A stretch of DNA of 64,000 bases from an uncultured Archangium sp. (GTDB lineage Bacteria; Myxococcota; Myxococcia; Myxococcales; Myxococcaceae), in NCBI GenBank assembly GCA_903905455.1, contig CAIVGN010000045.1, positions 1 through 64,000 on the forward strand. The letters are read 5' to 3'. This document shows, one piece after another, positions 34,416-43,125 of this stretch; position 1 is the stretch's first letter; every line of letters begins with the position of its first letter. The notes under the pieces are model-generated. The model did not search any database, was not told where the DNA came from, and was given only the letters and a program-made list of their open reading frames with translations. The position numbers and the translations under genes are program-made.

Positions 34416-36613
34416 TCGATGCTCACCAGGTCAGGGCGGAAGGGGTGGCCGTTCTTCACGGCCGACTGCAGCTTGTGACAGGACACGCTCGCGCAGGTCG
34501 CCGTGGGCTGGCTGTAGGTCGCGCCCACCAGCGACTGCGTCTTGCCGCCGGAGCTCACCGGGTCGACGGTGTCGAAGGCCACGTCGGGCAACCCGTTGAC
34601 GTGGCGACCCCAGCCGACGATGGGCACCGCGCCGTACGACGACAGGCCGGCGAGCCGGGTGGTGGTGTTGAGCCCGGTGACGGTGTCGAAGTGGCAGGTG
34701 CGGCACGAGAGCGGCGTGTCGTTGTGGTTGAAGCCGTGGCCGCTCTCGAGGCCGGTGGTGCCGAGGAACGAGTGGCTCTGGCCGACGCCGGCGTGCACGC
34801 CCGGCTCGGTGGTGCGCATGGGGAAGCCGTGGCACGCGCCGCAGCCCGTGCCCGTCGCGCCCCAGGTGACCGACTGGAAGGCGCGCGTCACGTTGAGCGT
34901 GAAGGCCGGGTAGGTCACCGGGTAGGCGGTGAAGGCGAAGTCCACGCCGGGCTTCGGCACCGCGTTGGGCGTCGCGTAGGCGGGGCCCGAGTGGCAGTAC
35001 ACGCTGGCGCAGGTGCCCTTGGTGTACGAGAGGCCGTCAGCGTCGGTGAACACGGTCGCGCCGGGGGTGTACGTCGCGGCCGGTGAGCGGGCCTTGAGCG
35101 AGCCGGGGGGCGCGGTGGGGTTGTAGAGTTCGATCTCCGCCCGGCCTCCGTTCATGTGGTGCGACGAGTCGCTGGGGTGGCAGTTGCCGCAGCCGAACGC
35201 ATAGCCGGAGGGCGAGGTCACCGAGGCAGCCGTGGAGAGGCTCCCGTAGGTGCGCGAACCCTGGGTCCCGACGTGGAGCAGGTGCGTGCCCGTCTGCGGC
35301 GGCAGCGCGTGGCACGAGCCGCACGCCAGCGCGGCCTCGACCTGCCCGTTGATGTGCAGGGTGGGGTCCACGAAGCCGGCGTCGGCGCCGATGACGGCGC
35401 TGTGGCAGGTGCTGCAGTTGGGGTTCTGCGGGTGCGGCGCGGGCGGAGGCAGCCCGTGACAGGTGCCGCACGCGGCCTGCGTGCCGTTGACCGTGGTCCA
35501 GGTCGGGGTGCGGTTGCTCCCGCCGTCGAGCGTCTGGCCGTGGCAGTAGTTCGAGCAGGTCGCGCCGTTGAAGCTGGGCAGCGCGCTGTCCGCCGAGGCG
35601 GTGGCGCCGAAGTGCAGCTCCGCGGGCGAGGGGTCGATGTGGCCCGGGTCGTCCACGCGCGAGGGCACGGTGTGGCACTCGTCGCAGGTGACCTCGGCGT
35701 GCCAGCCCGACGCGCCGAGGTGCGAGCGGTGCGCGCCGACGGTGCGGTTGCTGGTGGCGGTCTGGCCCTGCGTGTCGCTGGGGGGCGCGGGCGAGGCCAG
35801 GTCGCCGTGGCACGAGTTGCAGCTCACGTTGAGGTCGAGGTGCCCGTCGATGTGCTTGTCGCCCTGGCTGAAGATGTCGAGGTGACAGCCTGCGCAGCCG
35901 AACGGCGCGACGGCCGGGTGCGGCGCGGGGGGCGGGTTGCCGTGGCAGTGGGGACAGCCCGCGGCGGGCCCGTTGATCCAGTCGGCCTCGGTACGCGTGC
36001 CGCCGGTGAGGGTGACGCCGTGGCAGTAGGTGGAGCAGGTGCCGCCGTCGAAGACCGAGTTCACGTTGGCCGCGTTGGCCACCGGGCCGAAGGTGAGCTC
36101 GGCCGGCGACGGGTCGATGTGACCGGGGTCTTCGATGGCCGCGGGTACGCGGTGGCAGTCGTCGCACTGCGGCGTGCGGTGCCAGATGCTCCCGCCGAGG
36201 TGCGCCTGGTGCGCGCCGACGGTGCGGGTGCGGCGGTCGGTGCCCCCGGTCGTGTCGCGGGGAGGCGCGGCGTTGCCCAGGCCGCCGTGGCAGCTGGTGC
36301 AGGTCAAGGCCACGAGGCCTGCGTCGACCCCGGCGTCGTCGAGGCCCGCATCGGGCTCCACGCCTGCGTCGGGGTCCACGCCCGCGTCGGGGAGCTCACC
36401 GGCGTCAGGGAGCTCACCCGCATCGGGCGCCCCCGCGTCGGTCACGCCCGCATCGACGGGCGCGCCGGCATCGACCACGACGGCCGCATCAGGCACGTCG
36501 GGGGGGGAGCCCGCGTCTTCTTCGACGCCGACCGGAGGACCACACGTGCACGCGCCTGCCGACAGGGCCAGGAAAGCGAGCAGCCACTTTCGAGAGAAAT
36601 CGAGTCGACGCAT
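34391..36613 (-). CDS. Lipoprotein multihaem cytochrome with CxxCH, CxxxCH and CxxxxCH sites
   Basis: 740 residues from the ATG at 36613; an in-frame ATG at 36637 is possible. Lipobox SAGAC, then about 90 residues of a (V/P)DAG linker. I count 17 haem-type motifs: 13 CxxCH, two CxxxCH (CSTYCH, CSNYCH) and two CxxxxCH (CASVYCH, CASVSCH). The CxxxxCH/CxxCH mix is known from Geobacter-like extracellular cytochromes. The N-terminal half contains two repeats of ~180 residues (DPGHIDPSPAEL in each). Probably an outer-membrane-anchored electron conduit. Confidence 0.85.
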   Translation of the reverse strand: MRRLDFSRKWLLAFLALSAGACTCGPPVGVEEDAGSPPDVPDAAVVVDAGAPVDAGVTDAGAPDAGELPDAGELPDAGVDPDAGVEPDAGLDDAGVDAGLVALTCTSCHGGLGNAAPPRDTTGGTDRRTRTVGAHQAHLGGSIWHRTPQCDDCHRVPAAIEDPGHIDPSPAELTFGPVANAANVNSVFDGGTCSTYCHGVTLTGGTRTEADWINGPAAGCPHCHGNPPPAPHPAVAPFGCAGCHLDIFSQGDKHIDGHLDLNVSCNSCHGDLASPAPPSDTQGQTATSNRTVGAHRSHLGASGWHAEVTCDECHTVPSRVDDPGHIDPSPAELHFGATASADSALPSFNGATCSNYCHGQTLDGGSNRTPTWTTVNGTQAACGTCHGLPPPAPHPQNPNCSTCHSAVIGADAGFVDPTLHINGQVEAALACGSCHALPPQTGTHLLHVGTQGSRTYGSLSTAASVTSPSGYAFGCGNCHPSDSSHHMNGGRAEIELYNPTAPPGSLKARSPAATYTPGATVFTDADGLSYTKGTCASVYCHSGPAYATPNAVPKPGVDFAFTAYPVTYPAFTLNVTRAFQSVTWGATGTGCGACHGFPMRTTEPGVHAGVGQSHSFLGTTGLESGHGFNHNDTPLSCRTCHFDTVTGLNTTTRLAGLSSYGAVPIVGWGRHVNGLPDVAFDTVDPVSSGGKTQSLVGATYSQPTATCASVSCHKLQSAVKNGHPFRPDLVSIECNACHQY

Positions 36614-36756
36614 CGGGCCCCGTTCGGCATTAGACATCGTGGAACGCCAACGGCCACACAGAAGGCGAGCTACGCAAACGTTGCGCCGATACGGCACCAT
36701 TCGCGGCCATGCGCAGAACGTGTGAACGAAGCGGGGGGCTTGGTATGTGGGCAGAC

Positions 36757-37674
36757 ATGAGACTCACCACCGCGATCGCGTTGTTCGTGCTGACCCCGGG
36801 CGTGGTGCTGGCGACGCCGCCGGCCGACGACTCGCAGCGGGGCGCGTTCATCAACATCTGGGTGCGGCCCAGCGGTGACGCCGAGCGCCAGCACGCCACC
36901 GTCGACCTCCAGTCGAAGCCGAAGCTCGAGGTCACCCGCGAAGACCTCCAGTACGGCGGCGCGAAGACGAAGTACCGCGGCGTGTCGCTGCGCGCCCTGC
37001 TCGAGACGCTCGACCACACGGGTCGCAGCGACATGGTGCTGCTGCACTACTTGAACGGCATGTCCGTGCCGCTGCCCATCGACGACCTCGAGCTGCTCAA
37101 GACCCTCGACCCCTTCGTCGCCACCGAGCTGCAGGTCGACGGGGTGTGGACCAACAAGTTCCCGCCGCTGACCAAGAAGGGCGCCGAGAACCGCGACGCG
37201 CGCCCCCTCATCTTCCAGGGCAACAAGGTGGTGGTCGCCAGTGCCGCGCACCCCTTCACCTCGAAGGCCTCGCGCGACGACGGCTTCACGCCCTTCTTCT
37301 TCGGCGACACGCTCACGGGCATCGAGTTCGTGCGCGCCGAGAATTGGTACAAGCAGTTCGACCTGGGCACGAGCGCGCCGGAGAAGCGGGGCTTCGAGCT
37401 CTTCAAGAGCCACTGCCAGTACTGCCACTCGCTGCGCGAGGTCGGCGGCCGCTACGGCATCGACTTCTTGAAGCCCAACCCCATCGTCAAGCGCATCGGG
37501 GTGCAGGACCTGTTTCTCCACGTGCGCTACCGCGATCGCAACGCGCCGGAGACCGGGCAGATGATGCCCTTCTTCAAGGACGTGTCGAAGGACGACGTGG
37601 GGGCCATCTACGCGTGGCTCCAGGCCGTCACCGCCGCCCGCCCCATGCCGTACATCGCGCCCGCGCATCACTGA
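36757..37674 (+). CDS. Periplasmic protein with C-terminal monohaem cytochrome c
   Basis: 305 residues from the ATG at 36757, preceded at 7 nt by TATGTG. A signal peptide ends near VVLA. The N-terminal ~190 residues (YGGAKTKYRGVSLRALLETL, HYLNGMSVPLPIDDLELL) resemble the molybdopterin-binding oxidoreductase-like fold but lack visible cofactor residues. The C-terminal domain has the single haem motif CQYCH (about 226-230), an axial Met candidate in GQMMPFF, and a typical class-I cytochrome helix. Divergent from the multihaem operon. Confidence 0.75.
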   Translation: MRLTTAIALFVLTPGVVLATPPADDSQRGAFINIWVRPSGDAERQHATVDLQSKPKLEVTREDLQYGGAKTKYRGVSLRALLETLDHTGRSDMVLLHYLNGMSVPLPIDDLELLKTLDPFVATELQVDGVWTNKFPPLTKKGAENRDARPLIFQGNKVVVASAAHPFTSKASRDDGFTPFFFGDTLTGIEFVRAENWYKQFDLGTSAPEKRGFELFKSHCQYCHSLREVGGRYGIDFLKPNPIVKRIGVQDLFLHVRYRDRNAPETGQMMPFFKDVSKDDVGAIYAWLQAVTAARPMPYIAPAHH

Positions 37675-37780
37675 GCCCAACGCAAGTGGTGCGGCAGGGA
37701 GACCAGGGCGTGATTCCTGCGTCAAAAGACCGTCGGTTGCATCCGCTCCCATCTGAATTCCCCAGTGATTTCATGGCCTG

Positions 37781-37801
37781 ACGCACCCCGGCACGGTGCG
37801 T
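37781..37801. promoter_or_regulatory. Inverted repeat upstream of hoxE
   Basis: Perfect 7-bp arms ACGCACC...GGTGCGT around a 7-nt centre, 47 bp before the hoxE start. There is no T-run, so an operator or stem in the leader is more likely than a terminator, but this is only a structural observation. Confidence 0.3.
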
Positions 37802-37848
37802 GAACAGGTCGGCGGCGGGCCATTCACGGCTCACCACCGGAGTCGAAA

Positions 37849-38331
37849 ATGGGGACCACGGCACCGACCGTGAAAGACAACCGCGTCAAGCTGCTCGAGC
37901 GCGCGATGTCCAGGCAGGGGTACGCCTCACACGCGTTGATCGAAGTGCTGCACACGGCCCAGGAGTTGTTTGGGTACCTGAGCGTCGACCTGCTCAAGGA
38001 CGTGGCCAAGAAGCTCAAGCTGCCGCCCTCGCGCGTGCTGGGCGTGGCGACCTTCTACAACTTCTTCTCTCTCAAGCCGAAGGCCGAGCACACCGCCCTC
38101 GTGTGCACGGGCACCGCTTGTTACGTGGCCGGCGCGAAGGACCTGCTGGAGGCCTCGGAGCACCGCTGCAAGCGCGCCCTGGCCAAGGGTGAGACGCCGA
38201 AGCTGACGGTGCAGCAGGCCCGGTGCATCGGGTCGTGCGGCCTGGCCCCGGCGGTGGTGCTGGACGGCGGGATTCTCCCGCGGGTGACGAAGGCCGAGCT
38301 CGAAAAGAAGCTCGACGACCTCGGCGTCTGA
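37849..38331 (+). CDS. hoxE: Bidirectional hydrogenase diaphorase subunit HoxE (NuoE-like)
   Basis: 160 residues. Thioredoxin-like [2Fe-2S] protein of the NuoE/HoxE type: VLGVATFYNFF, then the four cysteine ligands in VCTGTACYV (C-x4-C) and CIGSCGLAP (C-x3-C). First gene of a six-gene operon in the order E-F-U-Y-H-W, which is the arrangement of NAD-linked group 3d [NiFe]-hydrogenases. GGAG 7-10 nt before the ATG. Confidence 0.92.
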   Translation: MGTTAPTVKDNRVKLLERAMSRQGYASHALIEVLHTAQELFGYLSVDLLKDVAKKLKLPPSRVLGVATFYNFFSLKPKAEHTALVCTGTACYVAGAKDLLEASEHRCKRALAKGETPKLTVQQARCIGSCGLAPAVVLDGGILPRVTKAELEKKLDDLGV

Positions 38332-38360
38332 CGCAGCAGCCCTCTTCACGGAACGACGAC

Positions 38361-39986
38361 ATGACGACGACCCCAGATGAACTCGGCGAACGCGCCGAGA
38401 AAGAACTCGACCGGCAGAAGACCTTCCGCGAGCGGCTGCACTGCTGCACCGCGGCCGGCTGCCAGTCGTGCGGCGGCGACGCGGTGAAGGCCGGCCTCAA
38501 GCAGCGCGTGAAAGACGCGGGCCTCGAGGCGCAGGTCGAGGTGGTGGGCACCGGGTGCATGGGCCTGTGCAGCAAGGGCCCGCTGGTGAAGCGGGAGAGC
38601 GACGACGCGCTGTTCCTCGAGGTGAAGCCCGACGACGCGCAGGCCCTGGTCGAGGCCAGCCCCAGCCTGTCGCTCGAGTCGCGCCGGGTGGACATGAAGA
38701 CGCACCCCTTCTTCGCGGGGCAGCTGCGCATCGTGCTGGCCAACGCGGGCAAGGTCGACCCCGAGCGCGTGGAGTCGTACCTCGCGGCGGGTGGCTACTC
38801 GGCGCTGGCGCAGGCGCTGACGACGATGAAGCCCGGCGACGTGGTGGCGGAGGTGACCAAGGCCGGGCTGCGCGGGCGCGGCGGCGCGGGCTACCCCACC
38901 GGCGTGAAGTGGCAGCTGGTGGCCAAGCAGGTCAACGAGACGAAGTACGTGGTGTGCAACGCCGACGAGGGTGACCCCGGTGCGTTCATGGACCGCAGCG
39001 TGCTCGAGGGAGACCCGCACCGGGTGCTCGAGGGCATGGCCATCGCCGGCTACGCGGTGGGGGCGAACCACGGCTACGTCTACGTGCGCGGCGAGTACGC
39101 GCTGGCCATTTCGCGGCTGCAGACGGCCATCAAGCAGGCCGAGAAGGAAGGCATCCTGGGGGCGCGGGTGCTCGACACCAACTTCCGCTTCCAGGTGGAG
39201 ATCCGCATCGGCGCCGGCGCCTTCGTGTGCGGCGAAGAGACGGCGCTGCTCAACAGCATCGAGGGCAAGCGCGGCGAGCCGAGGCCCCGGCCCCCCTACC
39301 CGCCCGAGCAAGGGCTCTGGCAGAAGCCGACGCTGATCAACAACGTCGAGACCTTCGCCAACATCGCGCCGATCATCAGCCGCGGCAGCGCGTGGTTCTC
39401 GAACATCGGCACCGAGAAGTCGAAGGGGACCAAGGTCTTCGCGGTGGCCGGCAAGACGAAGCACTCGGGCCTGGTCGAGGTGGCCATGGGCACCCCGGTG
39501 CGGCAGATCGTCACCCAGATGGCCGGCGGCATCGCGGGCGGCGGCAAGGTCAAGGCGATCCAGACGGGCGGCCCCTCGGGGGGCTGTGTCCCGGAGCACC
39601 TGCTCGACGTGCCGGTGGACTACGAGTCGCTGGTGGCCGTGGGCTCGATGATGGGCTCGGGCGGGATGATCGTGATGGACGAGACCACCTCCATGGTCGA
39701 GATCGCGCGCTACTTCATGGAGTTCTGCATGGACGAGTCCTGCGGCAAGTGCGTGCCCTGCCGCACCGGCACCGTGCAGATGCACACGCTGCTGCAGAAG
39801 TTCTGCGACAACGAGGCGACGGAGGCCGACCTCGACCTGCTCAAGAAGCTCGCCGACCTCCTGCGCGCCACCAGCCTGTGCGGCCTGGGGCAGAGCGCGC
39901 CCAACCCGGTGATGACCGCGCTGCGCTACTTCCCGCATGAGTTCGCGGCGTGCATGAAGCCCGCGGCCAAAGGGGTGCATTCATGA
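38361..39986 (+). CDS. hoxF: NAD-linked hydrogenase diaphorase subunit HoxF (NuoF-like)
   Basis: 541 residues. An N-terminal thioredoxin-like [2Fe-2S] domain (about 1-105; CCTAAGCQSC, GTGCMGLCSKGPL) precedes the NuoF domain with the NAD and FMN loops GLRGRGGAGYPTGVKW, CNADEGDPGAFMDR and FVCGEETALLNSIEG. The C-terminal [4Fe-4S] motif is ESCGKCVPCRTGT. It binds NAD(H) and FMN and passes electrons to HoxU. The stop overlaps the hoxU ATG. Confidence 0.95.
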   Translation: MTTTPDELGERAEKELDRQKTFRERLHCCTAAGCQSCGGDAVKAGLKQRVKDAGLEAQVEVVGTGCMGLCSKGPLVKRESDDALFLEVKPDDAQALVEASPSLSLESRRVDMKTHPFFAGQLRIVLANAGKVDPERVESYLAAGGYSALAQALTTMKPGDVVAEVTKAGLRGRGGAGYPTGVKWQLVAKQVNETKYVVCNADEGDPGAFMDRSVLEGDPHRVLEGMAIAGYAVGANHGYVYVRGEYALAISRLQTAIKQAEKEGILGARVLDTNFRFQVEIRIGAGAFVCGEETALLNSIEGKRGEPRPRPPYPPEQGLWQKPTLINNVETFANIAPIISRGSAWFSNIGTEKSKGTKVFAVAGKTKHSGLVEVAMGTPVRQIVTQMAGGIAGGGKVKAIQTGGPSGGCVPEHLLDVPVDYESLVAVGSMMGSGGMIVMDETTSMVEIARYFMEFCMDESCGKCVPCRTGTVQMHTLLQKFCDNEATEADLDLLKKLADLLRATSLCGLGQSAPNPVMTALRYFPHEFAACMKPAAKGVHS

Positions 39987-40705
39987 GCGTCAAGACCCTC
40001 ACCATCGACGGCAAGATGATGACCGGCGTGGAAGGCGACACGGTCTTCACCGTCGCGTTCCACAACCAGGTCCAGATCCCCCGGCTCTGTCACCTGGGCG
40101 GCGTGCCTGACGTGGGCGCCTGCCGCATGTGCCTCGTGGAGGTGGAAGGCCGCAGCAAGTTGAGCGCCTCGTGCATGACCACCATCGAAGAGGGCATGGT
40201 AGTGCGCACCGACACCGAGCAACTGCGCGAGTACCGCAAGCTGCTGATGGAGTTGCTGCTCGCCGAGGGAAACCACGTGTGCTCGGTGTGCGTGTCCAAC
40301 GGGAACTGCGAGCTGCAGGACCTCGCGACGCACCTTGGCGTGGACCACGTGCGCGTGCCCTACCGGCACCCCAGGCGAGAGGTGGACCTCTCGCACGAGC
40401 GCTTCGGCCTCGACCAGAACCGTTGCATCGCCTGCACCCGCTGCGTGCGCACCTGCGACGAGGTCGAAGGGGCCCACGTGTGGGACATGGCGGGCCGAGG
40501 GGAAAAGCTGCACCTCGTCGCCGACCTGGGCGAGCCGTGGGGCAATTCGGAGAACTGCACCAAGTGCGGCAAGTGCGTGCAGGTCTGCCCGACGGGCGCG
40601 CTCTTCACCAAGGGCAGCGCGGTGGGCGAGATGGAGAAGGACCGCAGCTTCCTCAAGTACATCGTCTACGGGCGAGAGAGACACCAGTGGGTGAAGAAGC
40701 CATGA
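39983..40705 (+). CDS. hoxU: Hydrogenase diaphorase iron-sulfur subunit HoxU (NuoG-N-like)
   Basis: 240 residues. N-terminal [2Fe-2S] ferredoxin domain (RLCHLGGVPDVGACRMC), a His/Cys [4Fe-4S] site (HVCSVCVSNGNCELQ), then two ferredoxin-type [4Fe-4S] motifs, RCIACTRCVRTCDEV and NCTKCGKCVQVCPTG. This is the wire between the NAD module and the hydrogenase module. ATGA overlaps on both sides show tight coupling. Confidence 0.94.
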   Translation: MSVKTLTIDGKMMTGVEGDTVFTVAFHNQVQIPRLCHLGGVPDVGACRMCLVEVEGRSKLSASCMTTIEEGMVVRTDTEQLREYRKLLMELLLAEGNHVCSVCVSNGNCELQDLATHLGVDHVRVPYRHPRREVDLSHERFGLDQNRCIACTRCVRTCDEVEGAHVWDMAGRGEKLHLVADLGEPWGNSENCTKCGKCVQVCPTGALFTKGSAVGEMEKDRSFLKYIVYGRERHQWVKKP

Positions 40706-41238
40706 GCGCCAAAGTGAAGCTCGCGACCGTGTGGCTGGGAGGCTGCTCGGGTTGCCACATGTCGTTCCTCGATCTCGACGAGCGCCTCATCGAGCTCGCG
40801 GCCCGGGTCGAGTTCTGCCTCTCGCCGCTGGTCGACACCAAGTTCAAGGACTTCCCCGAGGTCGACGTGACGCTCGTGGAGGGCGCGGTGGCCAACGTGG
40901 AGCACGTGGAGATGCTGCACACCATTCGCGCGCGCTCGAAGCTGGTCATCGCCTTCGGTGACTGCGCGGTGTCGGGCAACATCACCGCCATGCGCAACAA
41001 CTTCACCGTCGACGAGGTGATGAACCGCGCGTACCGCGAGACCTGCGCCGTGGTGAACGGGGTGCCCGTGGGCGACGACATCGTGCCCAAGCTGGTGCCC
41101 AAGGTGAAGCCGCTCCACGAGCTGGTGAAGATCGACCATTACCTGCAGGGCTGTCCGCCCAGCGCCGACCGGATCTGGGAGCTCGTCACCGCGCTGCTGG
41201 ACGGCCGCGCGCCGAAGCTCGAGCGAAGGTTCGGGTGA
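40702..41238 (+). CDS. hoxY: [NiFe]-hydrogenase small subunit HoxY
   Basis: 178 residues, a short group-3 small subunit. Proximal cluster ligands are in LGGCSGCHMSF, FGDCAVSGN and YLQGCPPSAD. There is no signal peptide, so the enzyme is cytoplasmic. Its stop overlaps the GTG of hoxH. Confidence 0.94.
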   Translation: MSAKVKLATVWLGGCSGCHMSFLDLDERLIELAARVEFCLSPLVDTKFKDFPEVDVTLVEGAVANVEHVEMLHTIRARSKLVIAFGDCAVSGNITAMRNNFTVDEVMNRAYRETCAVVNGVPVGDDIVPKLVPKVKPLHELVKIDHYLQGCPPSADRIWELVTALLDGRAPKLERRFG

Positions 41239-42668
41239 ATGTCATGAGCAAACGAATCCTGATCGACCCCGTCACGCGCATCGAAGGCCACGCGAAGATC
41301 TCCATCGAGGTCGACGCCGCCGGCAAGGTGAGCGACGCGAAGTTCCACATCGTGGAGTTCCGCGGCTTCGAGAAGTTCTGCGAAGGCCGCCCGGTGTCCG
41401 AGATGCCCGGCTTCATGGCCCGGGTGTGCGGCATCTGCCCGGTGTCCCACGCGCTCGCCTCGTCGAAGGCCGGAGACCGCATTCTCGGGGTCGACGTGCC
41501 GCTCGCCGCGGTCAAGCAGCGCAGGCTCACCTCGTACGCGCAGATCCTCCAGTCCCACGCGCTCTCGTTCTTCCACCTCTCGAGCCCCGACCTGCTGCTG
41601 GGCCTCGATGCCGACCCGAAGACGCGGAACATCTTCGCCATGGCGAACAACCACGAAGACTTCGTGCGCCGCGGCATCCGGGTGCGCAAGTTCGGCCAGC
41701 GCGCGGTGGAGCTGGTCGGTGGCCGCAAGGTGCACCCCGGCTGGTCCGTGCCCGGTGGGGTGACCACGGTCTTCCCGAAGGAAGCGGCCGACGAGCTCAA
41801 GCCCTGGCTGCCCGAAATGTACGAGTCCATGGACCTGGCGCTGGCGTGGCTCAAGAAGTCATTCGTGCCGCTCAAGGCGGAGATCGACGCGATGGGCGAC
41901 TTCCCCTCGCTGTTCATGGGCCTCGTCGACGAGCACGGGAACCTCGAGTTCTACGACGGCAAGGTGCGCGTGGTGGACTCGGACGGCAAGGTGGTGGCCG
42001 ACGCTCTCGACCCCAGCAAGTACACCAGCTGGGTCAGCGAGGTGGCCGAGCCCTACACCTACGTCAAGCCGACCTTCTACACGCCGCTGGGCGAGAAGCT
42101 GGGCATGTACCGGGTGGGCCCCCTGGCGCGGCTCAACGTGGTGAAGAACGCGGGCACGCCGCGGGCCGACGTCGAGATGAAGGACTTCCGTGCGCTGGGC
42201 CAGGCGGGGATCGTCTCGAAGTCGTTCCACTACCACCTGGCGCGGCTCATCGAGATGCTCCACTGCGTGGAGCGCATCGAGGAGCTGCTCGCCGACCCCG
42301 AGCTGTACGGCACGCGGGTGCGCAGCCACGCCGAGCCCAACCACAGCGAGGGCATCGGCTACTGCGAGGCGCCGCGCGGCATCCTGTGGCACCACTACAA
42401 GGTCGACGGCGACGGCAAGGTGCTCAAGGCCAACCTGCTCATCGCCACGCAGCAGAACAACGACGCCATGCAGGCCGCGGTGAAGCAGACCGCGCAGCGC
42501 TTCGTGGACCCCAACAACCTCTCGGAGGGCATGCTCAACCGTGTCGAGGCGGCCATCCGGTGCTTCGACCCATGCCTCTCGTGCTCGACGCACGCGCTGG
42601 GCCAGATGGCGATGTCGGTCGACGTGCGGGGCCCCGGCGGCGAGCTGCTGGCGCACCGGGAGCGGTGA
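41235..42668 (+). CDS. hoxH: [NiFe]-hydrogenase large subunit HoxH
   Basis: 477 residues from GTG (an ATG at 41244 is an alternative). Both nickel-binding motifs are present: N-terminal RVCGICPVSH (Cys65, Cys68) and C-terminal DPCLSCSTH (Cys447, Cys450). Maturation would cleave after His453 and remove the last 24 residues. The sequence type is group 3d, NAD-coupled reversible H2 oxidation. The maturation protease gene follows directly. The hyp maturation genes are not in the window. Confidence 0.95.
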   Translation: MNVMSKRILIDPVTRIEGHAKISIEVDAAGKVSDAKFHIVEFRGFEKFCEGRPVSEMPGFMARVCGICPVSHALASSKAGDRILGVDVPLAAVKQRRLTSYAQILQSHALSFFHLSSPDLLLGLDADPKTRNIFAMANNHEDFVRRGIRVRKFGQRAVELVGGRKVHPGWSVPGGVTTVFPKEAADELKPWLPEMYESMDLALAWLKKSFVPLKAEIDAMGDFPSLFMGLVDEHGNLEFYDGKVRVVDSDGKVVADALDPSKYTSWVSEVAEPYTYVKPTFYTPLGEKLGMYRVGPLARLNVVKNAGTPRADVEMKDFRALGQAGIVSKSFHYHLARLIEMLHCVERIEELLADPELYGTRVRSHAEPNHSEGIGYCEAPRGILWHHYKVDGDGKVLKANLLIATQQNNDAMQAAVKQTAQRFVDPNNLSEGMLNRVEAAIRCFDPCLSCSTHALGQMAMSVDVRGPGGELLAHRER

Positions 42669-42669
42669 C

Positions 42670-43098
42670 GTGGCGACGCTCGTGCTGGGCATCGGCAACA
42701 CGTTGCGGGGCGATGACGGCGTCGCCGCGCACGTGCTCGAGCTGCTCGAGGCCCAGGGTTGCGGGTTCCAGTTGATGGCCACGCTGAGCCTCGTGCCCGA
42801 GCTGGCCTCGGACATCGCCCAGAACGACCGCGTCATCTTCGTGGACGCCGACGTGGGGGTGCGCGAGGTCACGCTGCAGCGCCTCGACGAGCGGCAGCGG
42901 GATGCGCTGCACCGCTACGCGCCGGCGAGCGTGGTGTCGTTCGCGAGGACCATCGGGTTCCAGGGCGACGCGTGGGTGTGCCGCGTGCCGGTGCAGTCGA
43001 TGGAGACGGAGGTGGCACTCTCGGCGCTGGCCATCGACTCGGCGCAGGAGGCGGCCCGGATGTTGGGCGCGCTGCGCGAGGCCGCGCCCCGACGCTGA
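42670..43098 (+). CDS. hoxW: Hydrogenase maturation protease HoxW
   Basis: 142 residues from the GTG that starts 1 bp after hoxH. The N-terminal LGIGNTLRGDDG and the metal-sensing region VFVDADVGV match the HycI/HyaD/HoxW family, which checks nickel insertion and clips the large-subunit tail. It completes the hox operon. Confidence 0.9.
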   Translation: MATLVLGIGNTLRGDDGVAAHVLELLEAQGCGFQLMATLSLVPELASDIAQNDRVIFVDADVGVREVTLQRLDERQRDALHRYAPASVVSFARTIGFQGDAWVCRVPVQSMETEVALSALAIDSAQEAARMLGALREAAPRR

Positions 43099-43125
43099 CG
43101 TCGGTGGCGTTGGCCCTGGGAACCG

